Shown in pieces: positions 33,797 to 42,206 of a stretch of DNA of 64,000 nt (position 1 is its first letter; every line of letters starts with the position of its first letter). The notes below the pieces were generated by a model. That model ran no database searches. It saw nothing but the letters and a program-made list of their open reading frames with translations, and was not told where the DNA came from. The stretch is from Streptomyces smyrnaeus. GTDB lineage: Bacteria > Actinomycetota > Actinomycetes > Streptomycetales > Streptomycetaceae. The position numbers and the translations under genes are program-made. Location: assembly GCF_017676345.1 (NCBI RefSeq), contig NZ_JAFFZM010000008.1:62001-126000 (forward strand), in the 5' to 3' direction.

Positions 33797-33813
33797 ACTG
33801 ACGGGCCATCAGT
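33797..33813. promoter_or_regulatory. 17-bp palindrome ACTGACGGGCCATCAGT
   Basis: Arms ACTGA and TCAGT with a GG-x-CC core are symmetrical at all but three positions (consensus ACTGAYGGSCCRTCAGT). It follows the AT-rich stretch and lies 333 bases before the ABC ATPase start and 60 bases beyond the bldA -10, so it could control either. This form is what TetR- or PadR-family dimers bind. Confidence 0.5.
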
Positions 33814-34145
33814 GTCACATGCGCCACTTCGCAGCGGTCTCCCTCGCGCGTCCGGCTCGCCAGAAATGACGGAAAGTCGCCGTTCAGTCACCCACGCTCA
33901 CGTCCCAAGTCCACCAGCGTCATATGCCAGCGGCGCATGCGGGCCACGGCTCCTCTGCCGCCCCTCCTCCGTCTCAGGGTCCGCCGTCATACCCAAGGAT
34001 GACCGTCGGGCCGACAGCTACCTCCGAAGACTGTCCCGGAAACAAGAGTCGCGGCTGATCCCGGAAGGCGGATCCGACGAAACGATGGAGGCACAGGGAA
34101 AGTTCCGATCCGCATTCGACCGACATCCGACAGGAGCACCGCGCC

Positions 34146-34961
34146 GTGACGACCAGCACCCGCCAGCACCACCCCGCGGGCGGCCCGTACCCCGGAGCCA
34201 CCGCAGACCGTTCGAGCACCGGCGTCGCCGCGGCGCGGGCCACGGACCTGTCCAAGGTCTACGGCCAGGGGGAGACCCAGGTCGTGGCCCTGGACCGGAT
34301 ATCGGTGGAGTTCCGGCAGGCCGAGTTCACCGCCATCATGGGCCCCTCGGGCTCCGGCAAGTCCACGCTGATGCACTGCATGGCAGGCCTCGACTCCATC
34401 TCCAGCGGCAGCGCCCGCATCGGCGACACCGAACTGACCTCGCTCAAGGACAAGAAGCTGACCCAGCTGCGGCGCGACCGCATCGGCTTCATCTTCCAGG
34501 CGTTCAACCTGCTGCCCACGCTCAACGCGTTGGAGAACATCACGCTGCCGATGGACATCGCGGGCCGCAAGCCGGACAAGGCGTGGCTGGACCGCGTCAT
34601 CCAGACCGTCGGCCTCGCCGACCGGCTCAAGCACCGGCCCAACCAGCTCTCCGGCGGCCAGCAGCAGCGCGTCGCCGTCGCCCGTGCCCTCGCCTCCCGG
34701 CCGGAGATCATCTTCGGGGACGAGCCCACCGGCAACCTCGACTCCCGTGCGGGCGCCGAAGTCCTCGGCTTCCTGCGCAACTCCGTCCGCGAACTGGGCC
34801 AGACGGTGGTCATGGTCACCCACGACCCGGTGGCCGCCGCCTACGCGGACCGGGTCGTCTTCCTCGCGGACGGCCGCATCGTCGACGACCTGACCGGCCC
34901 GACGGCCGACAGCGTGCTGGAGCGGATGAAGTCCTTCGACGCCAAGGCCCGGACGAGCTGA
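34146..34961 (+). CDS. ABC transporter ATPase, MacB/LolD type
   Basis: A 271-residue ATP-binding subunit. After a 30-residue polar lead come Walker A GPSGSGKST (66-74), the Q-loop FIFQAFNLLPTLNALENI, signature LSGGQQQR (168-175), Walker B IIFGDEPTGNLDS (188-200) and the switch His in VVMVTHD. The FQAFNLLPTLNALENI sequence marks the MacB/LolD/FtsE group, which powers mechanotransmission rather than import. It pairs with the FtsX-type permease 78 bases downstream. Start GTG. Confidence 0.94.
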   Translation: MTTSTRQHHPAGGPYPGATADRSSTGVAAARATDLSKVYGQGETQVVALDRISVEFRQAEFTAIMGPSGSGKSTLMHCMAGLDSISSGSARIGDTELTSLKDKKLTQLRRDRIGFIFQAFNLLPTLNALENITLPMDIAGRKPDKAWLDRVIQTVGLADRLKHRPNQLSGGQQQRVAVARALASRPEIIFGDEPTGNLDSRAGAEVLGFLRNSVRELGQTVVMVTHDPVAAAYADRVVFLADGRIVDDLTGPTADSVLERMKSFDAKARTS

Positions 34962-35039
34962 GCCACCCGCTCCCCGCGCCGCGCCTCCGCCACGCCCGCC
35001 CAGCTGCTTTCTCGTAGAAGGACCCTCCAGGACTTCCTC

Positions 35040-37577
35040 ATGCTCCGAACCGCCTTGCGCAACGTCTTCGCGCACAAGGCCAGACTGCTGATGACCATGC
35101 TCGCCGTGCTGCTCGGCGTGGCCTTCGTCTCCGGCACCCTGGTCTTCACCTCGACCATCTCCGACGCGTTCCACAAGGGCTCCGAAAAGGGCTACGCGAA
35201 CGTCGACATCTCCATACGCCAGGACGGCGGCGACGCGCCCGAGGGCCGGGACTCCGTCACGCCGTTGAGCCAGCGCACCCTCGACCGGGCCGAGGAGCTG
35301 CCCGGCGCCGAGTCCGCGACCGGCGTCGTCTCCGGCTTCGCCGCCCTCTCCGACAAGGACGGCAAGCTCGTCGGCGACGGCTTCTCCACCGAGGGCGCCA
35401 ACTACTACGCCGGCCGGGACGGCAAGGGCTCCGACCCGCGCTACCCGATGAAGGACGGTGCGGCCCCGCGTGCGCCCGGCGAGATCGCGCTGGACGCCAA
35501 GACCGCGGAGCGCACCGGCTACCAGGTCGGTGACACCGTCCGGATGTCGGTGAACGGCCCGGTGCGTACGGAGAAGGTCACCGGCATCTTCACCACCGAC
35601 GACGGCAATGTCGCCGCGGGCGGCACCCTCGTCCTGTTCGACAACGCCACGGCCCAGCGGCTGTTCGCCAAGCCCGGCGAGTACACCGAGATCCAGGTCA
35701 AGGCCGAGCCCGGCGTCTCCCAGGCCGCGCTCAAGGCGCGGGCCGAGAAGATCCTGCCCGCCGACTCCGAGGCCGTCACCGGCAAGACGCTGGCCGACGA
35801 GGAGTCCAGGGCCATCGAGACCAGCATGTCCAGCATGAAGACCAGCCTGCTGGCCTTCGCGGGGATCGCGCTGTTCGTCGGCATCTTCATCATCGCCAAC
35901 ACCTTCACCATGCTGGTCGCCCAGCGCACCAAGGAGCTGGCGCTGCTGCGCGCGGTGGGTGCCAGCCGCCGCCAGGTCACCCGATCGGTGCTGATCGAGG
36001 CGCTGGCCGTCGGTGCCGTCGCGGGGCTGGCCGGGATGGCGGCCGGTATCGGCATCGGAGCCGGACTCCGCGCCCTGGTCGGCACCATGGGCACCATGCC
36101 CGACGGGCCGCTGGTGGTCGAACCGTCCACGGTCGTCATCTCGCTGCTGGTCGGCGTCGTCATCACCGTGCTGGCGGCCTGGCTGCCCGCGCGGCGTGCG
36201 GCAAGGATCCCCCCGGTCGCGGCGATGGGCAGCGTCCACGCCCCCGCGACGACCCGTTCGCTGATCGTGCGCAACACCATCGGCGCGCTGCTGTCCGCCG
36301 CGGGTGCGGTGCTGGTGCTGATGGCGACCAGGATGGACGACGGCGGCAAGGCGCCCATGGGCGCGGGCGCCGCTCTGCTGCTGGTCGGCGTCTTCGTCCT
36401 CACCCCGCTGCTGTCCCGCCCGCTGATCGCGGCGGCGGCGCCGGTACTGCGGTTGTTCAACGTCAGCGGCAAGCTCGCCCGGCAGAACGCGGTACGCAAT
36501 CCGCGCCGCACGGCGGCCACCGCCTCCGCGCTGATGGTCGGGCTGACGCTGATCACCGGGCTGACGGTCATCGCCAGTGGCGTGCAGAAGGCCGTCGACA
36601 AGATGGCGTCCGAGTCGCTGAAGGCCGACTACACGGTCTCGATGGCCAACTTCACCCCCCTCTCGCCCGAGGTGGAGAAGAAGCTGGCCGGGTCCGACGA
36701 GGTCACCGCCACCTCGCCGCTGCGCAACGCGCCGGCCGAGATCGACGGCGACACCGAATACCTGACCGGTGTCAACGGCTCCACCATCGCCCAGCTCACC
36801 TCGCTGGACTTCACCAAGGGCGGCTGGTCCGGCATCGCCGGCGGCAAGCAGGTCGTCGTGGACACCGACACGGCCAAGCAGTACGGCTGGAAGCCCGGCT
36901 CAAGCTTCCAGGTGACCTACGACGACGGTGAGAAGGGCCGGCTGTCGGTCGCGGGGCTCTACAAGGGCAACGAGATGATCAAGGGGATCATCGTCGACAA
37001 CAAGGCCATCACCCCGCACCTGGAGAAGGTCGCGGACATGCAGGTCCTCGCCAAGACCAAGGACGGCGCGACCGAGCAGGTCAAAAAGTCCCTGGAGAAG
37101 CAGCTGGGCAACAACCCGGCGGTCCTCGTACAGGACAAGAAGGACATCTCCGAGGGCATCGCGCAGATGATCAACATCCTGCTGAACATGCTGTACGGGC
37201 TGCTCGCGATGGCCGTCATCGTCGCCGTGCTCGGTGTGATCAACACCTTGGCCATGTCGGTCTTCGAACGCGGCCAGGAGATCGGGATGCTGCGCGCCAT
37301 CGGTCTCGACCGGCGCGGGATCAAGCGGATGGTGCGGCTGGAGTCGCTGGTCATCTCGCTCTTCGGCGGGGTGCTCGGCATCGGCCTCGGCATCTTCTTC
37401 GGCTGGGCCGCCGGTGAGCTGATCGGCAGCTCGCTGGACACCTACACGCTCGTCCTGCCCTGGGGACGGCTGGGCATCTTCCTCGCCCTCGCCGCGCTGG
37501 TGGGCGTACTCGCCGCCCTGTGGCCCGCACGGCGTGCGGCCCGACTCAACATGCTGGCCGCCATCAAGACGGAGTGA
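35040..37577 (+). CDS. FtsX/MacB-type ABC permease with duplicated core
   Basis: An 845-residue membrane protein. One helix at about 16-36 is followed by a large extracytoplasmic domain. Then come three helices at about 265-390 with ELALLRAVGASRRQVTR between them, helices near 410-470, a second extracytoplasmic domain (about 510-700) and three final helices with QEIGMLRAIGLDRRGIKRM. The duplicated FtsX module is typical of actinobacterial DUF214-like exporters of peptides, lipids or antibiotics. It forms an operon with the ATPase and ends at a strong hairpin. Substrate unknown. Confidence 0.93.
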   Translation: MLRTALRNVFAHKARLLMTMLAVLLGVAFVSGTLVFTSTISDAFHKGSEKGYANVDISIRQDGGDAPEGRDSVTPLSQRTLDRAEELPGAESATGVVSGFAALSDKDGKLVGDGFSTEGANYYAGRDGKGSDPRYPMKDGAAPRAPGEIALDAKTAERTGYQVGDTVRMSVNGPVRTEKVTGIFTTDDGNVAAGGTLVLFDNATAQRLFAKPGEYTEIQVKAEPGVSQAALKARAEKILPADSEAVTGKTLADEESRAIETSMSSMKTSLLAFAGIALFVGIFIIANTFTMLVAQRTKELALLRAVGASRRQVTRSVLIEALAVGAVAGLAGMAAGIGIGAGLRALVGTMGTMPDGPLVVEPSTVVISLLVGVVITVLAAWLPARRAARIPPVAAMGSVHAPATTRSLIVRNTIGALLSAAGAVLVLMATRMDDGGKAPMGAGAALLLVGVFVLTPLLSRPLIAAAAPVLRLFNVSGKLARQNAVRNPRRTAATASALMVGLTLITGLTVIASGVQKAVDKMASESLKADYTVSMANFTPLSPEVEKKLAGSDEVTATSPLRNAPAEIDGDTEYLTGVNGSTIAQLTSLDFTKGGWSGIAGGKQVVVDTDTAKQYGWKPGSSFQVTYDDGEKGRLSVAGLYKGNEMIKGIIVDNKAITPHLEKVADMQVLAKTKDGATEQVKKSLEKQLGNNPAVLVQDKKDISEGIAQMINILLNMLYGLLAMAVIVAVLGVINTLAMSVFERGQEIGMLRAIGLDRRGIKRMVRLESLVISLFGGVLGIGLGIFFGWAAGELIGSSLDTYTLVLPWGRLGIFLALAALVGVLAALWPARRAARLNMLAAIKTE

Positions 37578-37611
37578 CCCGGCAGGGGCCCGCCGCCTCC
37601 GCGCACTCCCC

Positions 37612-37650
37612 CGCCCGCCCATCCGCCCCGAAGGGGTGGGTGGGCGGGCG
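37612..37650 (+). terminator. 18-bp hairpin terminator after the ABC operon
   Basis: CGCCCGCCCATCCGCCCC (37612-37629) pairs with 37633-37650 around a GAA loop; two of the 18 pairs are G-U wobbles. Confidence 0.85.
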
Positions 37651-37771
37651 CGCTGGTACCCGGGGGCGGCTGCCGGGCCGACAGCCGCCCCCGGAGCCGA
37701 CGCGGCGACGCGTCGGCGCAGCGCCGCCGGCCCAGCGCGCGGGACCGGCCGAGGCGCCGAGGCGTACGCCG

Positions 37772-39256
37772 TCAGTCCCGTGCGGCGGGGTCCGCGGTCG
37801 CGTCCGCCGTCGCGTCCGCCGTCCAGCGGCGGGTACGCAGCGGAAGCCCCGAGCCGCCGGACTCGGGGGTCTTGACGGCCAGCACCTGGTTGACACCGAT
37901 CCGGTTGCGCTCGAAGGCCAGCGCCGAGGCGGCCATGTAGAGGCGCCAGACCCGGGCGCGGCCCGGCGTGGTGAGCCGCGCGGCCCGGGCGAAGTCCGCC
38001 TCCAGATTGCGTACCCAGGCGCGCAGCGTCAGCGCGTAGTGCTCGCGCAGCGACTCGACGTCCCGCACCTCGAAGCCCGCCCGCTCCAGCAGTCCCACAG
38101 TGCGCCCGATCGGGGCGAGCTCCCCGTCGGGGAAGACATAGGCGTCGATGAACGGGTCCACCTCGTAGGCCTCTTCGTCCTCCAGCGGCCGACGCGCGAT
38201 CTGGTGGTTGAGCAGCCGCCCGCCCGGCTTCAGAAGGGCGTAGAGGTCGTCGGCGTACTCCCGGTAGCGGGCCGCGCCCACATGTTCGGCCATACCGACG
38301 GAGGAGATGGCGTCGTAGGGCCCGCCCGTCGCCCGACCGTCGCCCCCGGACGAGGCGCTTCGCCCCGCCTCCTCCCTTGCGAGCTCGCGGTAGTCCTGGA
38401 CGCGGATCTCCACGCGGTCCGCCAGCCCTTCCTCGGCGATCCGCTTGCGGCCGTAGGCGGCCTGTTCGCGGGAGAGGGTGACGGCGACGGCGCGTACGCC
38501 GTAGTTGCGGGCGGCGTGCAGGACGAGGGAGCCCCAGCCGCCGCCGACGTCCAGCAGCCGCTGACCCTCTCGCAGTGCGAGCTTGCGGCAGATCAGGTCG
38601 AGCTTGTCGCGCTGGGCCTCTTCCAGGGTGCCGTCGGGGCGCCAGTAGGCGCAGGAGTAGACCATGCTGGGGCCCAGCACCAGCTCGTAGAAGTCGTTGC
38701 CGACGTCGTAGTGGTGGCTGATGGCCTTGCGGTCGCGGCCGAGGGTGTGGCGCAGCCCGGTGCGGCGGCGGGCCTCCTCGGCGGGCGGCGGGGGCGGCAG
38801 TCCGGGGCCGGCCAGCCGCAGCAGTTCTGCGGCGGCCCGGCGGCTCGCCGGATCGCGGGCGAGGGACAGCGCGCCGCGTGCCCAACCCGGGCCGAACGAG
38901 GGGGCGCTGTCGGCCTTCTCGCCGGCCTCGGACGCGGCTTCGGACCTGGCGGCGGCTACGGACCCGGGGCCGGAGCCGGGCTGCTCGTCCCGCTCCCAGA
39001 TCAGTCCGGCCATCAGGTCCAGCGCCCGGTAGAGATCGCCCTCCACGTCCAGCTCCCCGGCGACCCAGGCCCGCGCCAGCCCCAACTCACCCGGCCGCCA
39101 CAGCACACGGCGCAGGGCCCGTCGGCTGCGTACGACCAGTACGGGGGCCGAGGGCGGTCCCGCCTCGCTGTGGTCCCAGGCCCGCACCCGGACCGGGACG
39201 GGGGTTCCCAGCAGCTGCTCCGCGAGCGCGACGATCCGTTGTGCGGCACCGGCCAT
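37772..39256 (-). CDS. cfa: Cyclopropane-fatty-acyl-phospholipid synthase-like methyltransferase
   Basis: A 494-residue SAM-dependent enzyme that methylenates unsaturated acyl chains in membrane phospholipids. Residues about 1-95 are the lipid-binding N-domain. A low-complexity insertion follows at about 95-150. HYDVGNDFYELVLGPSMVYS and CAYW start the catalytic domain, LLDVGGGWGSL is SAM motif I (usually GCGWG), and SVGMAEHVG and HQIARRPLE follow. The C-terminus ends in repeated TADA. The ATG follows ACGGAGGTG. Convergent with the ABC operon. Confidence 0.9.
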   Translation of the reverse strand: MAGAAQRIVALAEQLLGTPVPVRVRAWDHSEAGPPSAPVLVVRSRRALRRVLWRPGELGLARAWVAGELDVEGDLYRALDLMAGLIWERDEQPGSGPGSVAAARSEAASEAGEKADSAPSFGPGWARGALSLARDPASRRAAAELLRLAGPGLPPPPPAEEARRRTGLRHTLGRDRKAISHHYDVGNDFYELVLGPSMVYSCAYWRPDGTLEEAQRDKLDLICRKLALREGQRLLDVGGGWGSLVLHAARNYGVRAVAVTLSREQAAYGRKRIAEEGLADRVEIRVQDYRELAREEAGRSASSGGDGRATGGPYDAISSVGMAEHVGAARYREYADDLYALLKPGGRLLNHQIARRPLEDEEAYEVDPFIDAYVFPDGELAPIGRTVGLLERAGFEVRDVESLREHYALTLRAWVRNLEADFARAARLTTPGRARVWRLYMAASALAFERNRIGVNQVLAVKTPESGGSGLPLRTRRWTADATADATADPAARD

Positions 39257-39492
39257 TGAGCACACCTCCGTGTCAGGAAGGGGTGGATTCCCCGTACACG
39301 TAACGCGGGCGGGGGTGGGTGTATGCCCACTGTGCCCAACGGACCGGTGATTTCGGTACGGCGGAAACGACGAGAGGGGCGTGAGCCCCACGGATGGCTC
39401 ACGCCCCTCTCGGACGTGCACGGCGCACTCCCCGGCCGTCAGCCGGGGCCCTGCCGACCCCACCGACCCTGCCGCGGGTCGGCGGTGACGGG

Positions 39493-40941
39493 TCAGGAGG
39501 AGGCGGTCGCCTTCTCCCCCTTGCCGTCCACCGGGCTGTCGGCCCGGCTGTCGGCGGTCGCCTTGCTGTTGTCGGCGGGCGCGGACGCCGTCGACTTGCC
39601 GAGCGCGGCCGCCGTCACCGGCGCCGCCGCCTCGTAGAACTCGCCGCGCGGGTGCTCCATGGCGCCCAGCGAGACGACCTCGCGCTTGAGGAACATGCCG
39701 AGCGTCCAGTCGGCGAAGACCCGGATCTTGCGGTTCCAGGTGGGGACGGCCATGCCGTGGTACGCGCGGTGGAAGTACCAGGCGAGGCGACCGCGCAGCT
39801 TGATCCTGGTCTTGCCGAAGACGATCATCGCGACGCCCTTGTGCAGGCCCAGGCCGGCGACGGCGCCCTTGTTGGCGTGCTTGTACTTGCCCTGCGGGAA
39901 GCCGCGCATGCCGGAGATGACGTTGTCCCCGAGCACCTTGGCCTGGCGCAGCGCGTGCTGCGCGTTGGGCGGGCAGAACGCACCCTCCTTGTCGGAGGCC
40001 AGGTCCGGAACCTGCGCGTTGTCACCGGCGGCCCAGGCGTAGTCCATGCCCTTGACCTGCATGCTGGCGTCCACGTCCACATGGCCCTTGGGACCGAGCG
40101 GCAGACCGAAGCGGGAGAGCACCGGGTTGGGCTTGACGCCCGCGGTCCACACGATGGTGCTGGAGTCGACCTCCAGCCCGTTCTTGAGCACGACATGGCC
40201 GTCCACGCAGGACTCCATGGAGGTGTTCAGATAGACCTCGACGCCGCGCTTCTTGAGGTGTTCCAGGCCCCACTCGCCGAGCTTGGGGCCCACCTCGGGA
40301 AGGATCCCGGGGGCCGCGTCGACGAGGACGAACCGCATGTCCTCGCGCTTGACGTTGGGGTAGTACTTGGCGGCGTCCCGAGCCATGTCCTCGACCTCGC
40401 CGATGGTCTCCGCACCCGCGAAGCCGCCACCGATGAAGACGAAGGTGAGGGCCTTGCGGCGGGCCTCCTCGTCCTGTGTGGAGTCCGCCTTGTCGAGCTG
40501 CTCGAGGACGTGGTTGCGCAGGCCGATCGCCTCCTCCACGCCCTTCATGCCGATGCCGTTCTCGGCGAGACCGGGCACGGGGAAGGTGCGCGAGACGGCG
40601 CCCATCGCGATGACCAGGTAGTCGAAGGGCAGCTCGTACGCGTCGCCGACCAGCGGCGAGACGTTGGCGACCTTGCGGTCCTGGTCGATCGAGGTGACGC
40701 GGCCGGTGAGGACCTCCGCCTTGGGGAGCACGCGTCGCAGGGGGACCACGACGTGGCGGGGGGAGATGCTGCCGGCAGCAGCTTCGGGGAGGAAGGGCTG
40801 GTACGTCATGTACGACCGCGGGTCGACGACCGTTACGGTCGCCTCGCCGTAGCGCATCTTCTTCAGGATGCGCCGCGCTGCGTACAGACCGACGTACCCG
40901 CCACCCACTACGAGGATTCGGGGACGCTCCGTGGTGCTCAT
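39493..40941 (-). CDS. ndh: Type II NADH dehydrogenase
   Basis: A 482-residue peripheral membrane flavoprotein that passes electrons from NADH to menaquinone without pumping protons. The FAD site is RILVVGGGYVGLYAARRI (residues 8-25). The NAD site is FVFIGGGFAGAETIGEVED. WAAGDNAQVPD is the second FAD motif and CPPNAQHALRQAKVLGDNV the quinone-side region. The C-terminal 40 residues are polar and disordered. The gene has a long upstream region with a Rex-type operator 320 bases away. Confidence 0.93.
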   Translation of the reverse strand: MSTTERPRILVVGGGYVGLYAARRILKKMRYGEATVTVVDPRSYMTYQPFLPEAAAGSISPRHVVVPLRRVLPKAEVLTGRVTSIDQDRKVANVSPLVGDAYELPFDYLVIAMGAVSRTFPVPGLAENGIGMKGVEEAIGLRNHVLEQLDKADSTQDEEARRKALTFVFIGGGFAGAETIGEVEDMARDAAKYYPNVKREDMRFVLVDAAPGILPEVGPKLGEWGLEHLKKRGVEVYLNTSMESCVDGHVVLKNGLEVDSSTIVWTAGVKPNPVLSRFGLPLGPKGHVDVDASMQVKGMDYAWAAGDNAQVPDLASDKEGAFCPPNAQHALRQAKVLGDNVISGMRGFPQGKYKHANKGAVAGLGLHKGVAMIVFGKTRIKLRGRLAWYFHRAYHGMAVPTWNRKIRVFADWTLGMFLKREVVSLGAMEHPRGEFYEAAAPVTAAALGKSTASAPADNSKATADSRADSPVDGKGEKATASS

Positions 40942-41259
40942 GAAATCGAGTATCCACCCACCGGTGGGGGGCACTTCGTGAGGGCCTTCACAAGCATGGG
41001 CGCACCCTCTGCTACACTGCGCCGCCCCGTGATCGAGCCCACATCCATTCTGTGCGGCGGACGGGGAACCAGCGGGCGGCGTCAGCCGTTGGGACACCTT
41101 TTGAGCTGCGGGTATCGGCGGTGTAGCGAGTAGACCGCGCGCGGACGGCCGAGTCGTTGCCGTCCGACCGACCGGACGGCGGAGGGCCGAGGCGGCGAGG
41201 GCACATCCGGAACCCTGCGTTCCAACCCGGAAACCGGGGCTCACCGGGCACTTTCCCAT

Positions 41260-41275
41260 GTGAAACATTTCACGT
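41260..41275. promoter_or_regulatory. Rex-type operator (ROP) upstream of ndh
   Basis: TGTGAA-ACAT-TTCACG matches the streptomycete Rex operator (TGTGAA-N4-TTCACA) at 11 of 12 defined positions. Rex is an NADH/NAD+ sensor that represses respiratory genes when NADH is low, and ndh is a known type of Rex target. The site is 319 bases upstream of the ndh ATG and 166 bases upstream of the YhhN gene. A control role at ndh is inferred. Confidence 0.65.
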
Positions 41276-41405
41276 AACTGGTGTGCCGGTACGTTTCTCA
41301 AGCCCTTGTGAGGCCTCGCCTACACCTATCAGCAGAGAGACGCCCCGCTCAAGTGAGAGCCGCAGGACCCCTGGAGCCTCGCACCGGAACCAACCGTACG
41401 CAGGG

Positions 41406-41433
41406 TTGACGGGACTCTACCCACCGGTAACAC
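41406..41433 (+). promoter_or_regulatory. YhhN gene promoter, leaderless
   Basis: TTGACG (41406-41411), 16-base spacer, TAACAC (41428-41433), with the ATG seven bases later at 41441. The start codon would coincide with the transcript 5' end. Confidence 0.6.
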
Positions 41434-41440
41434 TGCCCGA

Positions 41441-42172
41441 ATGGCGATCACCAAGGCCACGGGACCGGGCAGCGCGGCCACGAGTGCGAGCAGTGCCACC
41501 ACGAGCGCGGGCCCCAAGACGGACAGCCCCGGCGGCGAGGCGACGGCCCTCGTCGCGTTCGCCGCGCTGGCCGCCGCCGACCTGTACGCCACCGCGAAGT
41601 CCCCGCGGGGCCCGGCACGCGCGGCCAAGCCCCTGCTGATGCCGGCCCTCGCGACGTACGCCCGCCGCAGCGCGCGGCCCGGCCGCCCTCCCGCCGCGCT
41701 GCTCGCCGGCCTCGCCTGCGCCACCGCCGGCGACACCGCCCTGCTCTGGGACCGCCACCACCGCGCGCTGCTGACCGGGATGGCCGCCTTCCTCGGCACC
41801 CAGCTCAGCTACACCGCGGGTATGACCGCCCGGCTCGGCGCCGTACGCGGGCTGCGTGCCCGCCCCAGGCGCGCCGTCGCGGCCTTCGCCGCGTGGGGGG
41901 CCGTCAACGCGGTGCTCGCACCCACGCTGGAGCGCCGGCTGCGACTGCCGGTGGCCGGCTACAGCCTCGCGCTCGCGGCCATGGGTGCCGCGGCGCTCGG
42001 GGTGGGCGGCAAGGTCGCCACCGGTGCGGTGTCCTTCATCGCCTCCGACGCGCTGATCGGCCTCCAGGCCGCCGGGCACGAATTCCCCTCCCAGGAGGTG
42101 CTGATCATGGCGGGGTATCTGCTGGGCCAGTACCTCATCACGGCAGGCTGGCTGGAGCGCGAACCGTCCTGA
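41441..42172 (+). CDS. YhhN/TMEM86-family (lysoplasmalogenase-like) membrane protein
   Basis: A 243-residue protein of seven or eight membrane helices after a polar 30-residue lead. Family signatures: AKPLLMPALATYA (about 66-78), GDTALLWDR, GTQLSYTAGM, and GAVSFIASDALIGL followed by MAGYLLGQYLITAGWLE. Eukaryotic TMEM86 cleaves the vinyl-ether bond of lysoplasmalogens; bacterial members are largely untested. A leaderless promoter sits directly upstream. It may be co-transcribed with the P450 34 bases on. Confidence 0.88.
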   Translation: MAITKATGPGSAATSASSATTSAGPKTDSPGGEATALVAFAALAAADLYATAKSPRGPARAAKPLLMPALATYARRSARPGRPPAALLAGLACATAGDTALLWDRHHRALLTGMAAFLGTQLSYTAGMTARLGAVRGLRARPRRAVAAFAAWGAVNAVLAPTLERRLRLPVAGYSLALAAMGAAALGVGGKVATGAVSFIASDALIGLQAAGHEFPSQEVLIMAGYLLGQYLITAGWLEREPS

Positions 42173-42206
42173 GCGCCCGCCGTCGCCGACGCATACCGTC
42201 GTAGAC

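Larger units (their letters stand above)
33669..34145. other. Intergenic region between bldA and the ABC transporter
   Basis: 477 bases without a convincing gene. It holds the bldA promoter, an unusually AT-rich stretch (TTGTCTTATTTTATTGGC at 33778-33795), the 17-bp palindrome at 33797-33813 and, at the right end, AGGAG before the GTG at 34146. The AT-rich stretch is the only one of its kind in the window and may be promoter DNA for the transporter. Confidence 0.5.
40942..41440. other. Divergent region between ndh and the YhhN gene
   Basis: 499 bases with no gene I would support. It holds a Rex-like site (41260-41275) and, nearest the YhhN gene, the promoter TTGACG/TAACAC. On the leftward side, a G+C-rich stretch of about 300 bases separates the Rex site from the ndh start, so the ndh transcript either has a long leader or a second promoter closer in. 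Confidence 0.5.
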
